Assembly (NCBI GenBank): GCA_902786365.1 | Contig: CADACD010000003.1 | Location: 100,985-164,984, forward strand | Source of the DNA: an uncultured Lachnospiraceae bacterium | GTDB taxonomy: Bacteria; Bacillota; Clostridia; Lachnospirales; Lachnospiraceae | Direction of reading: 5' to 3' | Length of the DNA: 64,000 nucleotides | Part shown: positions 51,468 to 59,807 of the stretch, piece after piece | Position numbering within the stretch: position 1 is the stretch's first letter | Layout of the letters: every line of letters begins with the position of its first letter | The notes under the pieces: generated by a model | What the model was told of the DNA's origin: nothing | The model's input: the letters and a program-made list of their open reading frames with translations, nothing else | The model's database searches: none | Program-made: the position numbers and the translations under genes

Positions 51468-53197
51468 AAGAGAGAATGAAAAAGAAATTTGCCCTGTCAG
51501 ATAAAGGGGCAAAGGAGTTAATTTGGGGAATTGTGGCAGTCGTTGCACAGAATCTGGCACTCATGTTTCCGGTAAGTTTGTTGTATCTGTTTACAGGAGA
51601 TTGTATTGATGGAGTGGATTTATCTTCAGGAACCGGTAGTTATCTTTGTGGAATTGCAGTGTGTCTGCTTCTCCTTGTATTGACTTCTATCTGGCAATAC
51701 AATTCAGCATACAAATCAACATATAAGGAATCTGCTGCGAGAAGAATTTCTCTTGCAGAGAAACTGCGTAAGTTACCGCTATCATATTTTGCGAAAAAAG
51801 ACCTTGCAGATTTGACAAACACAATCATGTCGGATGCAGAGGTAATGGAACATGCGGGATCACATATGATTCCACAGTATTATGGAAGTATTATTTCAAC
51901 ACTGATTATCTGTATTGGTTTATTTTTCTTTCAACCAAAGATGGCACTGGCGGCAGTGTGGCCGATTCCGATTGCACTTATCATTGTTTTGACATCGAAA
52001 AAGGTACAGAATTATTTTTCAAGAAGGCAGGTGCAGGCGAAGGTTGACTTAAATGATGGTGTACAGGAATTTATTGAAACCTCTCGTGATTTGAAGAGTA
52101 ATAATGCGGAAGAAGAGTACTTGAAAGAATTGGAAGAAAAAATTGATATTGTAGAAAAAAGGGCAATCGGAAGTGAGCTTGGTACAGCAGTTTTTGTAGT
52201 ATCTGCACAAATGCTTTTGAAATTTGGTATCGGTACAGTGGCATTGGCAGGAAGTACACTGTTAATCAATGGAAAACTGACATTGATGGAGTTTTTCTGT
52301 TTCCTTTTGGTAGCATCAAGGCTATATGAGCCAATGAGTGCGACACTTATTAATCTGGCAGCCATTAATGCCATGCAGATTAATGTGGACAGAATGAATC
52401 AGATTAATGACACAAAAGAGCAGGAAGGTTCTGAATCTTTTGAGCCAAAGGGCTATGATATTGTCTTTGAAAATGCAGGTTTTTCTTATGAGGATGGAAA
52501 GACAGTACTTTCGGATGTGACATTTACGGCAAAACAGGGCGAGGTAACAGCACTTGTCGGACCGTCAGGCGGAGGCAAGACGACCGTATCCAGACTGGCA
52601 GCACGTTTTTGGGATGCAGACAAAGGCAAAGTGATGGTCGGAGGTGTTGATGTAAAGACAGTAGATCCGGAAAAACTGTTATCGGCATTTTCTATTGTAT
52701 TTCAGGATGTCACATTGTTTAATAATACAGTGATGGAAAATATCCGAGTGGGCAAAAAGGATGCAACAGATGAGGAAGTACTGGTGGCAGCAAAACTTGC
52801 CAACTGTGATGATTTTATAAGAACTCTTCCAAATGGCTATGATACTGTGATTGGGGAAAACGGTAGTGAGCTATCCGGTGGAGAAAGGCAGCGTATCTCC
52901 ATTGCAAGAGCATTCTTAAAGGATGCGCCGATTATTTTGTTAGACGAGGCCACAGCGTCTCTTGATGTGGAAAATGAGACGAAGGTACAGGGAGCATTGT
53001 CAAGGCTTATCAAGGATAAAACGGTTATGGTGATTGCTCACAGAATGCGTACAGTGGCAGGAGCCAACAAGATAGTAGTGCTTTCTGACGGTGGTGTGGC
53101 AGAGCAGGGTGCACCTTCTGAATTGTTGAAAAAGAATGGCATATTTGCGCAGATGGTAAAGCTGCAGAGTGAGGGACAGAACTGGTCAATTGTGTAA
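51464..53197 (+). CDS. ABC exporter-type permease/ATPase, second subunit
   Basis: Partner of the preceding half-transporter. The 577-residue protein has six membrane spans (from about 20 to 310) and the ATPase domain: Walker A VGPSGGGKTTVSRL near residue 365, signature ELSGGERQRISIARA, Walker B PIILLDEATASLDVENE and the H-loop VIAHRM. Both ATPase sites look competent. The four-base overlap with the first gene implies coupled translation. The substrate is not evident; the gene pair with a TetR regulator fits drug efflux or siderophore handling. Confidence 0.88.
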   Translation: MKERMKKKFALSDKGAKELIWGIVAVVAQNLALMFPVSLLYLFTGDCIDGVDLSSGTGSYLCGIAVCLLLLVLTSIWQYNSAYKSTYKESAARRISLAEKLRKLPLSYFAKKDLADLTNTIMSDAEVMEHAGSHMIPQYYGSIISTLIICIGLFFFQPKMALAAVWPIPIALIIVLTSKKVQNYFSRRQVQAKVDLNDGVQEFIETSRDLKSNNAEEEYLKELEEKIDIVEKRAIGSELGTAVFVVSAQMLLKFGIGTVALAGSTLLINGKLTLMEFFCFLLVASRLYEPMSATLINLAAINAMQINVDRMNQINDTKEQEGSESFEPKGYDIVFENAGFSYEDGKTVLSDVTFTAKQGEVTALVGPSGGGKTTVSRLAARFWDADKGKVMVGGVDVKTVDPEKLLSAFSIVFQDVTLFNNTVMENIRVGKKDATDEEVLVAAKLANCDDFIRTLPNGYDTVIGENGSELSGGERQRISIARAFLKDAPIILLDEATASLDVENETKVQGALSRLIKDKTVMVIAHRMRTVAGANKIVVLSDGGVAEQGAPSELLKKNGIFAQMVKLQSEGQNWSIV

Positions 53198-53288
53198 TGC
53201 TTTTGTCATCCTTTTAGCCAAAACATATTTAGCGATTTTTTTAGAAACATAAGGTATATGTTGTATTTTGCGAACGAATAGACAACTA

Positions 53289-53317
53289 TTGAATATTAGC
53301 AAAAAAAATGTTATGAT
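53289..53317 (+). promoter_or_regulatory. Promoter of the GH13-like gene
   Basis: TTGAAT (53289-53294), 17-bp spacer, TATGAT (53312-53317), 97 bases before the start codon. Confidence 0.65.
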
Positions 53318-53413
53318 AATGAGAGAACATATACATGTAAAGAGTTCGACATGTAAAAAAAATGAGTAGGAACGTAAATAGTAAAAAGTAAAAAGAAAGA
53401 CGAATGGTTAGAT

Positions 53414-55432
53414 ATGGCTAAAAACAAAGAATTAAAGTATAAGATTAAAGCAGGTAATCCGATGCAGCTTGGAGCAGTAAAGACAAATGATGGAATCAAC
53501 TTTGCTCTGATGTTAAATGGAAGGGAACAAAAGGCGTGCTCACTGATTCTATACGAGAAGGGTACGCTTAAAGTGGCTGCAGAGATTGCATTTACGCAAG
53601 ATATGTGGTATGGCAATATTTGCACCATGTGTCTGCAGGGAATCAGTCTTAATAATTTTGATTATAATTATCGTGTTGGAAATAAAGTAATCACTGATCC
53701 ATATGCAGCAATTATCAATGGAGCAGGAGTATTTGGAGAAAACGATGTCAAAAAGAAGACATCCGCAGGATATGTGGACAAGTTTAATTGGGAAGATGAT
53801 ATAAAACCTATGATAAACTTTTCGGATAGTATTATCTATCGTCTCCATGTCCGCGGATTTACAATGAACAGGTTTTCAAAAGTCAGAAAAAAGGGAACAT
53901 TTGCGGGAATTACTGAAAAGATTGAATATTTCAAAGAGCTTGGGATAACAATGGTAGAACTTATGCCGGCATATGAGTTCAATGAAAATGAGGGAGTCAA
54001 AGATGGAAAGGTCAATTATTGGGGATACACAAGTGCAGACTACCTTATGCCGAAGGTTGCCTATTCTTATAAAAAAGAGGCAAAGAGTGCAATAAATGAA
54101 TTTAAGACAATGGTTAAAGAGCTTCATAAAAATAAGATAGAAGTATGCATGGAATTCTATTTTAGTAAGGACATTTCACCGGCATATATGATAGACTGTT
54201 TCAGATACTGGGTTATTCATTACCATATCGATGGAATTCACTGTAACATGAGCGATGATATCAGGGGTGCAGTCAGTTCAGATCCATATCTTGCAAACAC
54301 AAAGATTATCAGCTATGGTTTTGAAAGTGATGAGTATTCATTTAACAGACATCTTGGAGAGTCAAATGATGTGTTTATGAATATTGCAAGAAAGTTTTTA
54401 AAAGGTGATGAGGGTACTGTTAATGATATGGCTTTCAGAGTCAGATATAATAAAGATTTTGCAACACCTGTCAATTACATTGCCAATAATAATGCTTTTA
54501 CCATGATGGATATGGTATCATTCTCAACGAAGCATAATGAGGATAACAAAGACAGCAATAAAGACGGCCGGGATGATAATTACAGCTGGAACTGTGGCTT
54601 TGAAGGAATTACAAACAGAAAGAATATCAAAAAGTTCAGATTAAAGCAGCTTAAGAATGCATGGTGCCTTTTAATGCTGTGTCAGGGAGCACCTATGATA
54701 TATGCGGGAGATGAGTTTGGAAATTCATGCGATGGAAATAATAACCCATACTGTCAGGATAATGATATCTCTTATCTTGACTGGAGACTTATCAAAAAGA
54801 ATAATGAATTATTTGAATTTGTAAAATACATTATCAAGTTTAGAAAAGAGCATAATATCTTACATCTTGACAAACCATTCAGGCTGAATGATTATAGGTC
54901 ACTTGGAATGCCTGATATGTCATATCATTCTGAGAGAACATGGGCATTAAATACAGATGTGTTTGCCAGACATTTTGCAGTGATGTTGTATGGAAAATAT
55001 TGTAAAGTATTTAAAAAGCCGGAAGAAGAAAATCTGTATATTGCATTCAATATGTACTGGGAGAGTAAAAAATTCGGACTTCCTACAGCCGGTAAGGGCA
55101 AAGAATGGAAAATTGCATTTACTACAGATGAAGAAGGTAAAGTTGAGATAGATGACAGAAATGTAAAATTTTCAAGAAGTATTAAACTCCCGCCAAGAAG
55201 TGTTGCAGTGCTTATCAGCGAGGAAAACGAAGAAGTGATTGCAGAAGAAAATGCAAAAGAGGAAGAGAACAAAAGAATTGCAATTGAAATAAGCAAAAGA
55301 CAGAAAACTCTAAAACAAAGCAATTTGAAGCAGGATTGTATCAATGAAGAGAGCACAATAGAAGAAAGTGCAAATACAAAGATAGAAAGTGTGAATATAC
55401 AAGGTGTGAATATAGGACATACAAATATTTAA
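53414..55432 (+). CDS. Catalytically inactive GH13 isoamylase/debranching-enzyme homologue
   Basis: Homologue of glycogen-debranching GH13 enzymes (isoamylase/GlgX type), 672 residues. Structure is preserved: an N-terminal beta domain, the barrel entry IYRLHVRGFT (about 141-150), GTFAGITEKIEYFKELGIT, and YAGDEFGNSCDGNNNPYCQD. The active site is not. Region I DVVxNH reads MEFYFSK (about 246-252); region II DGFRFD reads DGIHCN (Asp nucleophile to Asn278, Arg to His); region III Glu is Tyr301; region IV HDG reads NNA (Asn359-Asn360). All three catalytic acids are gone. It probably binds glucan or acts as a scaffold/regulator. The C-terminal ~60 residues are charged and low-complexity. Frame and ribosome site are intact, so it is not a simple pseudogene. 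Confidence 0.85.
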   Translation: MAKNKELKYKIKAGNPMQLGAVKTNDGINFALMLNGREQKACSLILYEKGTLKVAAEIAFTQDMWYGNICTMCLQGISLNNFDYNYRVGNKVITDPYAAIINGAGVFGENDVKKKTSAGYVDKFNWEDDIKPMINFSDSIIYRLHVRGFTMNRFSKVRKKGTFAGITEKIEYFKELGITMVELMPAYEFNENEGVKDGKVNYWGYTSADYLMPKVAYSYKKEAKSAINEFKTMVKELHKNKIEVCMEFYFSKDISPAYMIDCFRYWVIHYHIDGIHCNMSDDIRGAVSSDPYLANTKIISYGFESDEYSFNRHLGESNDVFMNIARKFLKGDEGTVNDMAFRVRYNKDFATPVNYIANNNAFTMMDMVSFSTKHNEDNKDSNKDGRDDNYSWNCGFEGITNRKNIKKFRLKQLKNAWCLLMLCQGAPMIYAGDEFGNSCDGNNNPYCQDNDISYLDWRLIKKNNELFEFVKYIIKFRKEHNILHLDKPFRLNDYRSLGMPDMSYHSERTWALNTDVFARHFAVMLYGKYCKVFKKPEEENLYIAFNMYWESKKFGLPTAGKGKEWKIAFTTDEEGKVEIDDRNVKFSRSIKLPPRSVAVLISEENEEVIAEENAKEEENKRIAIEISKRQKTLKQSNLKQDCINEESTIEESANTKIESVNIQGVNIGHTNI

Positions 55433-55457
55433 AGTATAGACACAAAAAGAACAAATC

Positions 55458-56183
55458 ATGATGAAAGGTAACTGCATAAGCATGGAAAAAAGAATGGATT
55501 TTAAATGTCTCTCAGCATCAGGTCTTAAGCTGATAGCAGTTATAACAATGACCATTGATCATATTGGGGCGGCATTGCTGCCTCAGTATTTATTTTTGCG
55601 TATGATAGGAAGACTTGCATTTCCGATATATTGTTATATGATAGTCAATGGATTGTTTCACACAAAAAATTGTGGTAAATATATTTTGAGATTATTTACG
55701 TTTGCGTTAATATCAGAGGTGTTTTTTGATCTGGCATTTTATGGTGAGGTAATTAATAAGGAACATCAGAATGTATTTTTTACATTAGGAATTGGACTCA
55801 CAGTCATAGCGGTCATAGAAAAATTGAGGATAAAGTATGGGATATATTCGATATTTGTATCGACAGCAGATATTATTATATTGGCAGCAGGTTGTGCCAC
55901 TGCATATTTTTTGAGAACAGATTATTCGTTTTATGGTGTGCTGATGATATATGGATTTTATTCTTTTAGATTTAATGCTGTTGTATCGAGTGTATTTCAG
56001 ATATTTATTAACTGTATTATACTTAGGGGAGTGCAGGGATTCGCAGTATTTTCACTTATACCAATATGGTTGTACAATGGTGAGAAAGGGAGGAATGCAG
56101 GTTGGGTAAAATGGCTGTTTTATGTCTATTATCCGATACACTTGTTGGTAATTTTTGTATTAAAAAAAATACTATTTTACTAA
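55458..56183 (+). CDS. TraX family membrane protein
   Basis: Integral membrane protein of the TraX family; the founding member acetylates F-pilin, but chromosomal Firmicute members have unknown, probably acyltransferase, roles. The 241-residue protein has about seven to eight membrane spans and the family start LKLIAVITMTIDHIGAALLP and LRMIGRLAFPIYCYMIVNG. Start candidates are ATG 55458 and ATG 55482; ribosome sites are weak for both. It follows the GH13-like gene by 25 bases and is probably cotranscribed with it. Confidence 0.85.
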   Translation: MMKGNCISMEKRMDFKCLSASGLKLIAVITMTIDHIGAALLPQYLFLRMIGRLAFPIYCYMIVNGLFHTKNCGKYILRLFTFALISEVFFDLAFYGEVINKEHQNVFFTLGIGLTVIAVIEKLRIKYGIYSIFVSTADIIILAAGCATAYFLRTDYSFYGVLMIYGFYSFRFNAVVSSVFQIFINCIILRGVQGFAVFSLIPIWLYNGEKGRNAGWVKWLFYVYYPIHLLVIFVLKKILFY

Positions 56184-56215
56184 GTGAGTGAATGGAGGTT
56201 TTATTTAATTTTGTT

Positions 56216-56244
56216 TTGAAATATAAAGTGGCATATGATACAAT
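56216..56244 (+). promoter_or_regulatory. Promoter of the pyridoxamine kinase gene
   Basis: TTGAAA (56216-56221), 17-bp spacer, TACAAT (56239-56244). Confidence 0.65.
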
Positions 56245-56372
56245 GTAACTTGCTGTAGTTTTTACAAAGTAAAAGCACTGTGTTTTGATAGGATCTCATA
56301 AGTTAAAATATACAGTATTTTTACGATTCAGAATGTAGAATAATATGCTATAACCTGCGAAAAGGAAATGGA

Positions 56373-57209
56373 GTGGTAGAAGTGTCACATAACAATCAGA
56401 AAAAGATAGCATTAATTAACGATTTTACAGGATTTGGAAAATGTTCCATTACAGTGGCACTGCCGGTTATTTCAGCACTTAGGGTACAGTGTTGTCCTGT
56501 AGTTACTTCAATTTTTTCAAATCATACTGCATACCCGGAATATTTTTTTGATGACTATACAGATAAAATGCAAGAATATATCAATCAATGGAAAAAGCTG
56601 GAACTAAAGTTTGAGGGAATTGCTACAGGTTTTTTAGGTTCTGCAAGACAGATAGAAATAGTCAGCCAGTTTATTAATGAATTTAAAACAGAAAATACAG
56701 TGCTGATAGTTGATCCAGTGATGGGCGATTATGGAGTGAAATATGATACATATACAGAAGAAATGTGTGAGAAAATGAAAATGCTGGTATCGATGTCTGA
56801 TATCATAACACCAAATCTTACGGAATGTTGCATTCTCACAGACACAGCTTACAGAGATGATATAGATTACACTGATGTCAGAAAGATGGCAGAGAAACTG
56901 TCAGATATGGGGCCGGATAAGATAGTCATAACAGGAATAGAAAGAAAAGATTATATCAATAATTTTGTATATGAAAAGGGAAAAGAAGAAAAGATTATTA
57001 AGAGTAAAAAGATTGGAATAAGCCGTTCTGGGACAGGCGATATATTTTCAGCTATTATATCGGCAGATGCAGTCAACGGAGTGGAATTTGAGACTTCTGT
57101 GCGAAAAGCGATACGTTTCATAAGAAGATGTATTGTGCTTTCAGACGATAGAGAGATACCGACAGAAGATGGTGTATGTTTTGAAGATGTGCTCACAACG
57201 CTCAGATAA
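56373..57209 (+). CDS. Pyridoxamine/pyridoxal kinase (PdxY-like, ribokinase fold)
   Basis: Salvage kinase for vitamin B6 vitamers. The 278-residue protein has the PdxY/PdxK-type opening KIALINDFTGFGKCSITVALP, the substrate loop NHTAYPEYFFDDYT, DPVMGDYGVKYDT, ITPNLTEC and the anion hole SRSGTGDIFSAII with catalytic Asp. A GTG start is used: either 56373 or 56382, both near GGAAATGGAG. It differs from the ThiD at 6374, which has the GSDSSGGAG opening, so the window carries two distinct members of the fold. Confidence 0.88.
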   Translation: MVEVSHNNQKKIALINDFTGFGKCSITVALPVISALRVQCCPVVTSIFSNHTAYPEYFFDDYTDKMQEYINQWKKLELKFEGIATGFLGSARQIEIVSQFINEFKTENTVLIVDPVMGDYGVKYDTYTEEMCEKMKMLVSMSDIITPNLTECCILTDTAYRDDIDYTDVRKMAEKLSDMGPDKIVITGIERKDYINNFVYEKGKEEKIIKSKKIGISRSGTGDIFSAIISADAVNGVEFETSVRKAIRFIRRCIVLSDDREIPTEDGVCFEDVLTTLR

Positions 57210-57300
57210 ATGATGTTAATATGTGGTAAAATAAATTGAAAAATATTCCAACAGATTACAGATAAAACATTAATAACAAAAGTAAAGAAAGGGTTTCTAA

Positions 57301-58608
57301 ATGTTAGTAAAGAAAAACATAGATATTATTTTGGCGTCAAAGTCTCCAAGGAGACAGGAGCTGCTCCACCAGATAGATATAAGTTACAGATGTATGCCAA
57401 GCAGTAAGGAAGAAGTGATTACGACAAATTGCCCGGCAGAGGCAGTAAAAGAGCTGTCAGCACAAAAGGCACGTGATATTGAAGAACAGATAAAAAGTGC
57501 ACAGCAGGTAAGTAATAAAGGTTCAAAGATAATCATAGGTGCAGATACTGTCGTGGCTTTTGAAGGGAAAATACTTGGAAAGCCAAAAGATGAGAAAGAT
57601 GCATTTTCAATGTTATCAATGTTAAGTGGCAAATCTCATGAAGTATATACAGGTGTGACAGTGATTTATCTGTCAGGGTATGAAAATTATCCGAGAAAAG
57701 AAATTGTATTCAGCGAATGTACAAAAGTGAAAGTGGCACAGTTGTCAGAAGACGATATCAAAAACTATATAGCAACAAAAGAGCCGATGGATAAGGCAGG
57801 TGCCTATGGAATACAGGGAAAATTTGGAAAGTATATCAACGGCATAGAAGGTGACTACAATAATGTGGTAGGACTTCCAATTGCCAGGCTGTTTCAGGAA
57901 GTGAGGGATAAACTTGGAATTAACCTGACAGATGTTGTAATTGAAAAAAGAGATAAAGTAAAGGCATGTATCTTTGATTTGGATGGAACAACACTTGATA
58001 CATTGGAATCTATCGGTTCTACAGTCAACCTTGTGCTTGATGAACTTGGACTTAAAACACATGAAATAGAAGAATATAAGCACTTTGCAGGTGATGGACA
58101 GTATGAACTTGTTAGGAGGTCATTGATTGCGGCTGGCGATGAAAAACTTCAAAATTATGATGTTGCAATGAACAGATATATTGAACTTTTCAAAGACAGA
58201 TGTACATATCATGTCAGGTTGTATGATGGTATAAGAGAGTTGATGGAGGCTTTAAAAGCAAAAGGAATAAAGGTAAGTATACTATCTAATAAACACCATG
58301 ACAATGTTGTGAGTATTCTTAATGAATTATTCGGAGAGAATTATTTTGATTGTGTGCTGGGGCAGAGAGATGACCATAAAAAGAAGCCGAGTGGTGAGGG
58401 AATCAATATCATTTTGAATGAAATTGGGGAAAATCCCGAACATTGCATTTATATTGGTGATACAGACACAGACATGTTGACAGGAAAGAATTATGGATTG
58501 TATACTGTAGGTGTTGGCTGGGGATTCAGAACAAAAGAAGAACTTGTCAGTGCTGATGCAGATTATATAGTGGATAAACCGGAAGAAATTTTGAAGATAT
58601 GTGAATGA
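57301..58608 (+). CDS. Fusion of Maf nucleotide pyrophosphatase and HAD phosphatase
   Basis: Two-domain house-cleaning enzyme of 435 residues. The N-terminal Maf domain (about 1-205) has LASKSPRRQELL, GADTVVAFEGKILGKP, HEVYTGVTV and DKAGAYGIQGKF, the motifs of the dTTP/UTP pyrophosphatase YhdE class. The C-terminal HAD domain (about 218-435) has motif I FDLDGTTLDTLESI, motif II ILSNKHHD, motif III lysine in KKKPSGEG and motif IV YIGDTDTDMLTGKNYG, as in phosphoglycolate phosphatases. The linker is short and in frame, so this is a genuine fusion. It could hydrolyse a noncanonical NTP to NMP and then dephosphorylate it. Strong ribosome site (AAAGGG). Confidence 0.9.
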   Translation: MLVKKNIDIILASKSPRRQELLHQIDISYRCMPSSKEEVITTNCPAEAVKELSAQKARDIEEQIKSAQQVSNKGSKIIIGADTVVAFEGKILGKPKDEKDAFSMLSMLSGKSHEVYTGVTVIYLSGYENYPRKEIVFSECTKVKVAQLSEDDIKNYIATKEPMDKAGAYGIQGKFGKYINGIEGDYNNVVGLPIARLFQEVRDKLGINLTDVVIEKRDKVKACIFDLDGTTLDTLESIGSTVNLVLDELGLKTHEIEEYKHFAGDGQYELVRRSLIAAGDEKLQNYDVAMNRYIELFKDRCTYHVRLYDGIRELMEALKAKGIKVSILSNKHHDNVVSILNELFGENYFDCVLGQRDDHKKKPSGEGINIILNEIGENPEHCIYIGDTDTDMLTGKNYGLYTVGVGWGFRTKEELVSADADYIVDKPEEILKICE

Positions 58609-58650
58609 ATGATAAAATAAAACAGATGAATAATAGGAAAAGGAGACGTA

Positions 58651-59685
58651 ATGAAAAAGAGAATAGTTCGTGCAGCCGCAATACTGATGTCTATGGCTGT
58701 GATGGTTACAGGGTGCAGAGTAGGTGGTAAAAATATAAGGATTACGACAGGACTTAGTGATTCGGATTTGTTTAAGATAGATGGAAGTAAGTTCAGTGTC
58801 TCTGAGGCGAAGATGTATCTTACAACAGAAAAAAATGTATATGAAGAGTCGTTTGGCTCTGATTTATGGGATAAAAATGTTGGAGATGTTACATTTGAGG
58901 AATATGTAAAGGAGAATTTAAAGGACAGACTCGCACAGATAAAAACCCTTAATCTTCTGGCCAAGAATAAAAAAATAAGATTATCAGATGATGAGACAAC
59001 AAAGGCTCATTCGGCAGCTGAAAAATACTTTAGTGGATTGAATGATGAGGAAAAAGATTATATGAAAATAGAATTGTCTGATGTGGAAAGTGCTTATGAA
59101 AGTTATCTGCTGGCAGAGAAAGTATATGACGAGATTGTAAAGGATGTGAACCCTGAAATCAGTGATGCGGACGCAAAAGTAATTAAAGTGGCAAGCATTT
59201 ATATCAAAACGTTTACTGTCGATGAGAATGGTAACCGGGTGGATTATACAGGCGAAGAAAAAGAAAACGCCAAAAACAAAATCAATGATATTTTAAAGCA
59301 AATTAAAGAGGGTTCTGACTTTATCTCTGTTGCAGAGGATAAAACCGAGGCAGATGAGATAGAATATACATTTGGAAAAGGTGAAATGCTTCAGGAATTT
59401 GAAGATACAGCATTTGCGTTGAAAACGGATGAGGTAAGTGAAGTGGTAGAAACGGAAGATGGATATTTTATTATCAAATGTATCAATGATTATCTTGAAG
59501 AGGAGACACAAAAGAATAAGGAAGAAATGATTTTGGAAGCAAAAAATAAAGCATTTCTTGAAGTGTATGAACCGTTTGTAGACACTCTTTCGTCAGAGTT
59601 TAATGCTAAAGCATGGGAAAAGATAAAATTTTCGGATATGAATGATGTAAAGGTGGCTAATTTCTATCAGTGTATTGAGGAATAA
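58651..59685 (+). CDS. PrsA/SurA-like parvulin-type foldase lipoprotein
   Basis: Extracytoplasmic peptidyl-prolyl isomerase or chaperone. The 344-residue protein has a lipoprotein signal with lipobox MVTGC (Cys about 23), a SurA-N-like helical region (about 40-165), and a parvulin domain (about 175-290) with VASIYIKTF, IKEGSDFISVAEDKTE, FGKGEMLQEFEDTAFAL and EDGYFIIKCIND. The catalytic parvulin residues are only partly recognisable (the usual HILV opening is ASIYIKT), so chaperone action may dominate. Ribosome site AAAGGAG. Monocistronic, with a terminator after it. Confidence 0.82.
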   Translation: MKKRIVRAAAILMSMAVMVTGCRVGGKNIRITTGLSDSDLFKIDGSKFSVSEAKMYLTTEKNVYEESFGSDLWDKNVGDVTFEEYVKENLKDRLAQIKTLNLLAKNKKIRLSDDETTKAHSAAEKYFSGLNDEEKDYMKIELSDVESAYESYLLAEKVYDEIVKDVNPEISDADAKVIKVASIYIKTFTVDENGNRVDYTGEEKENAKNKINDILKQIKEGSDFISVAEDKTEADEIEYTFGKGEMLQEFEDTAFALKTDEVSEVVETEDGYFIIKCINDYLEEETQKNKEEMILEAKNKAFLEVYEPFVDTLSSEFNAKAWEKIKFSDMNDVKVANFYQCIEE

Positions 59686-59717
59686 ATTAATACAGTATTT
59701 GCATAGGAAATATAAAG

Positions 59718-59770
59718 AATGTCAGGTGATGAAAAAGATGATGGATAGACTTTTTCATTACCTGACATTT
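59718..59770. terminator. Bidirectional terminator between the foldase and the YfhO gene
   Basis: Long stem (arms about 59718-59738 and 59750-59769; AATGTCAGGT ... ACCTGACATT outer part, GAAAAAG/CTTTTTC inner part) with a following TTTGTT. Placed between convergent genes. Confidence 0.82.
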
Positions 59771-59807
59771 GTTATAATAGAGTAAATATTAGTGAGCCAT
59801 TAATTAT

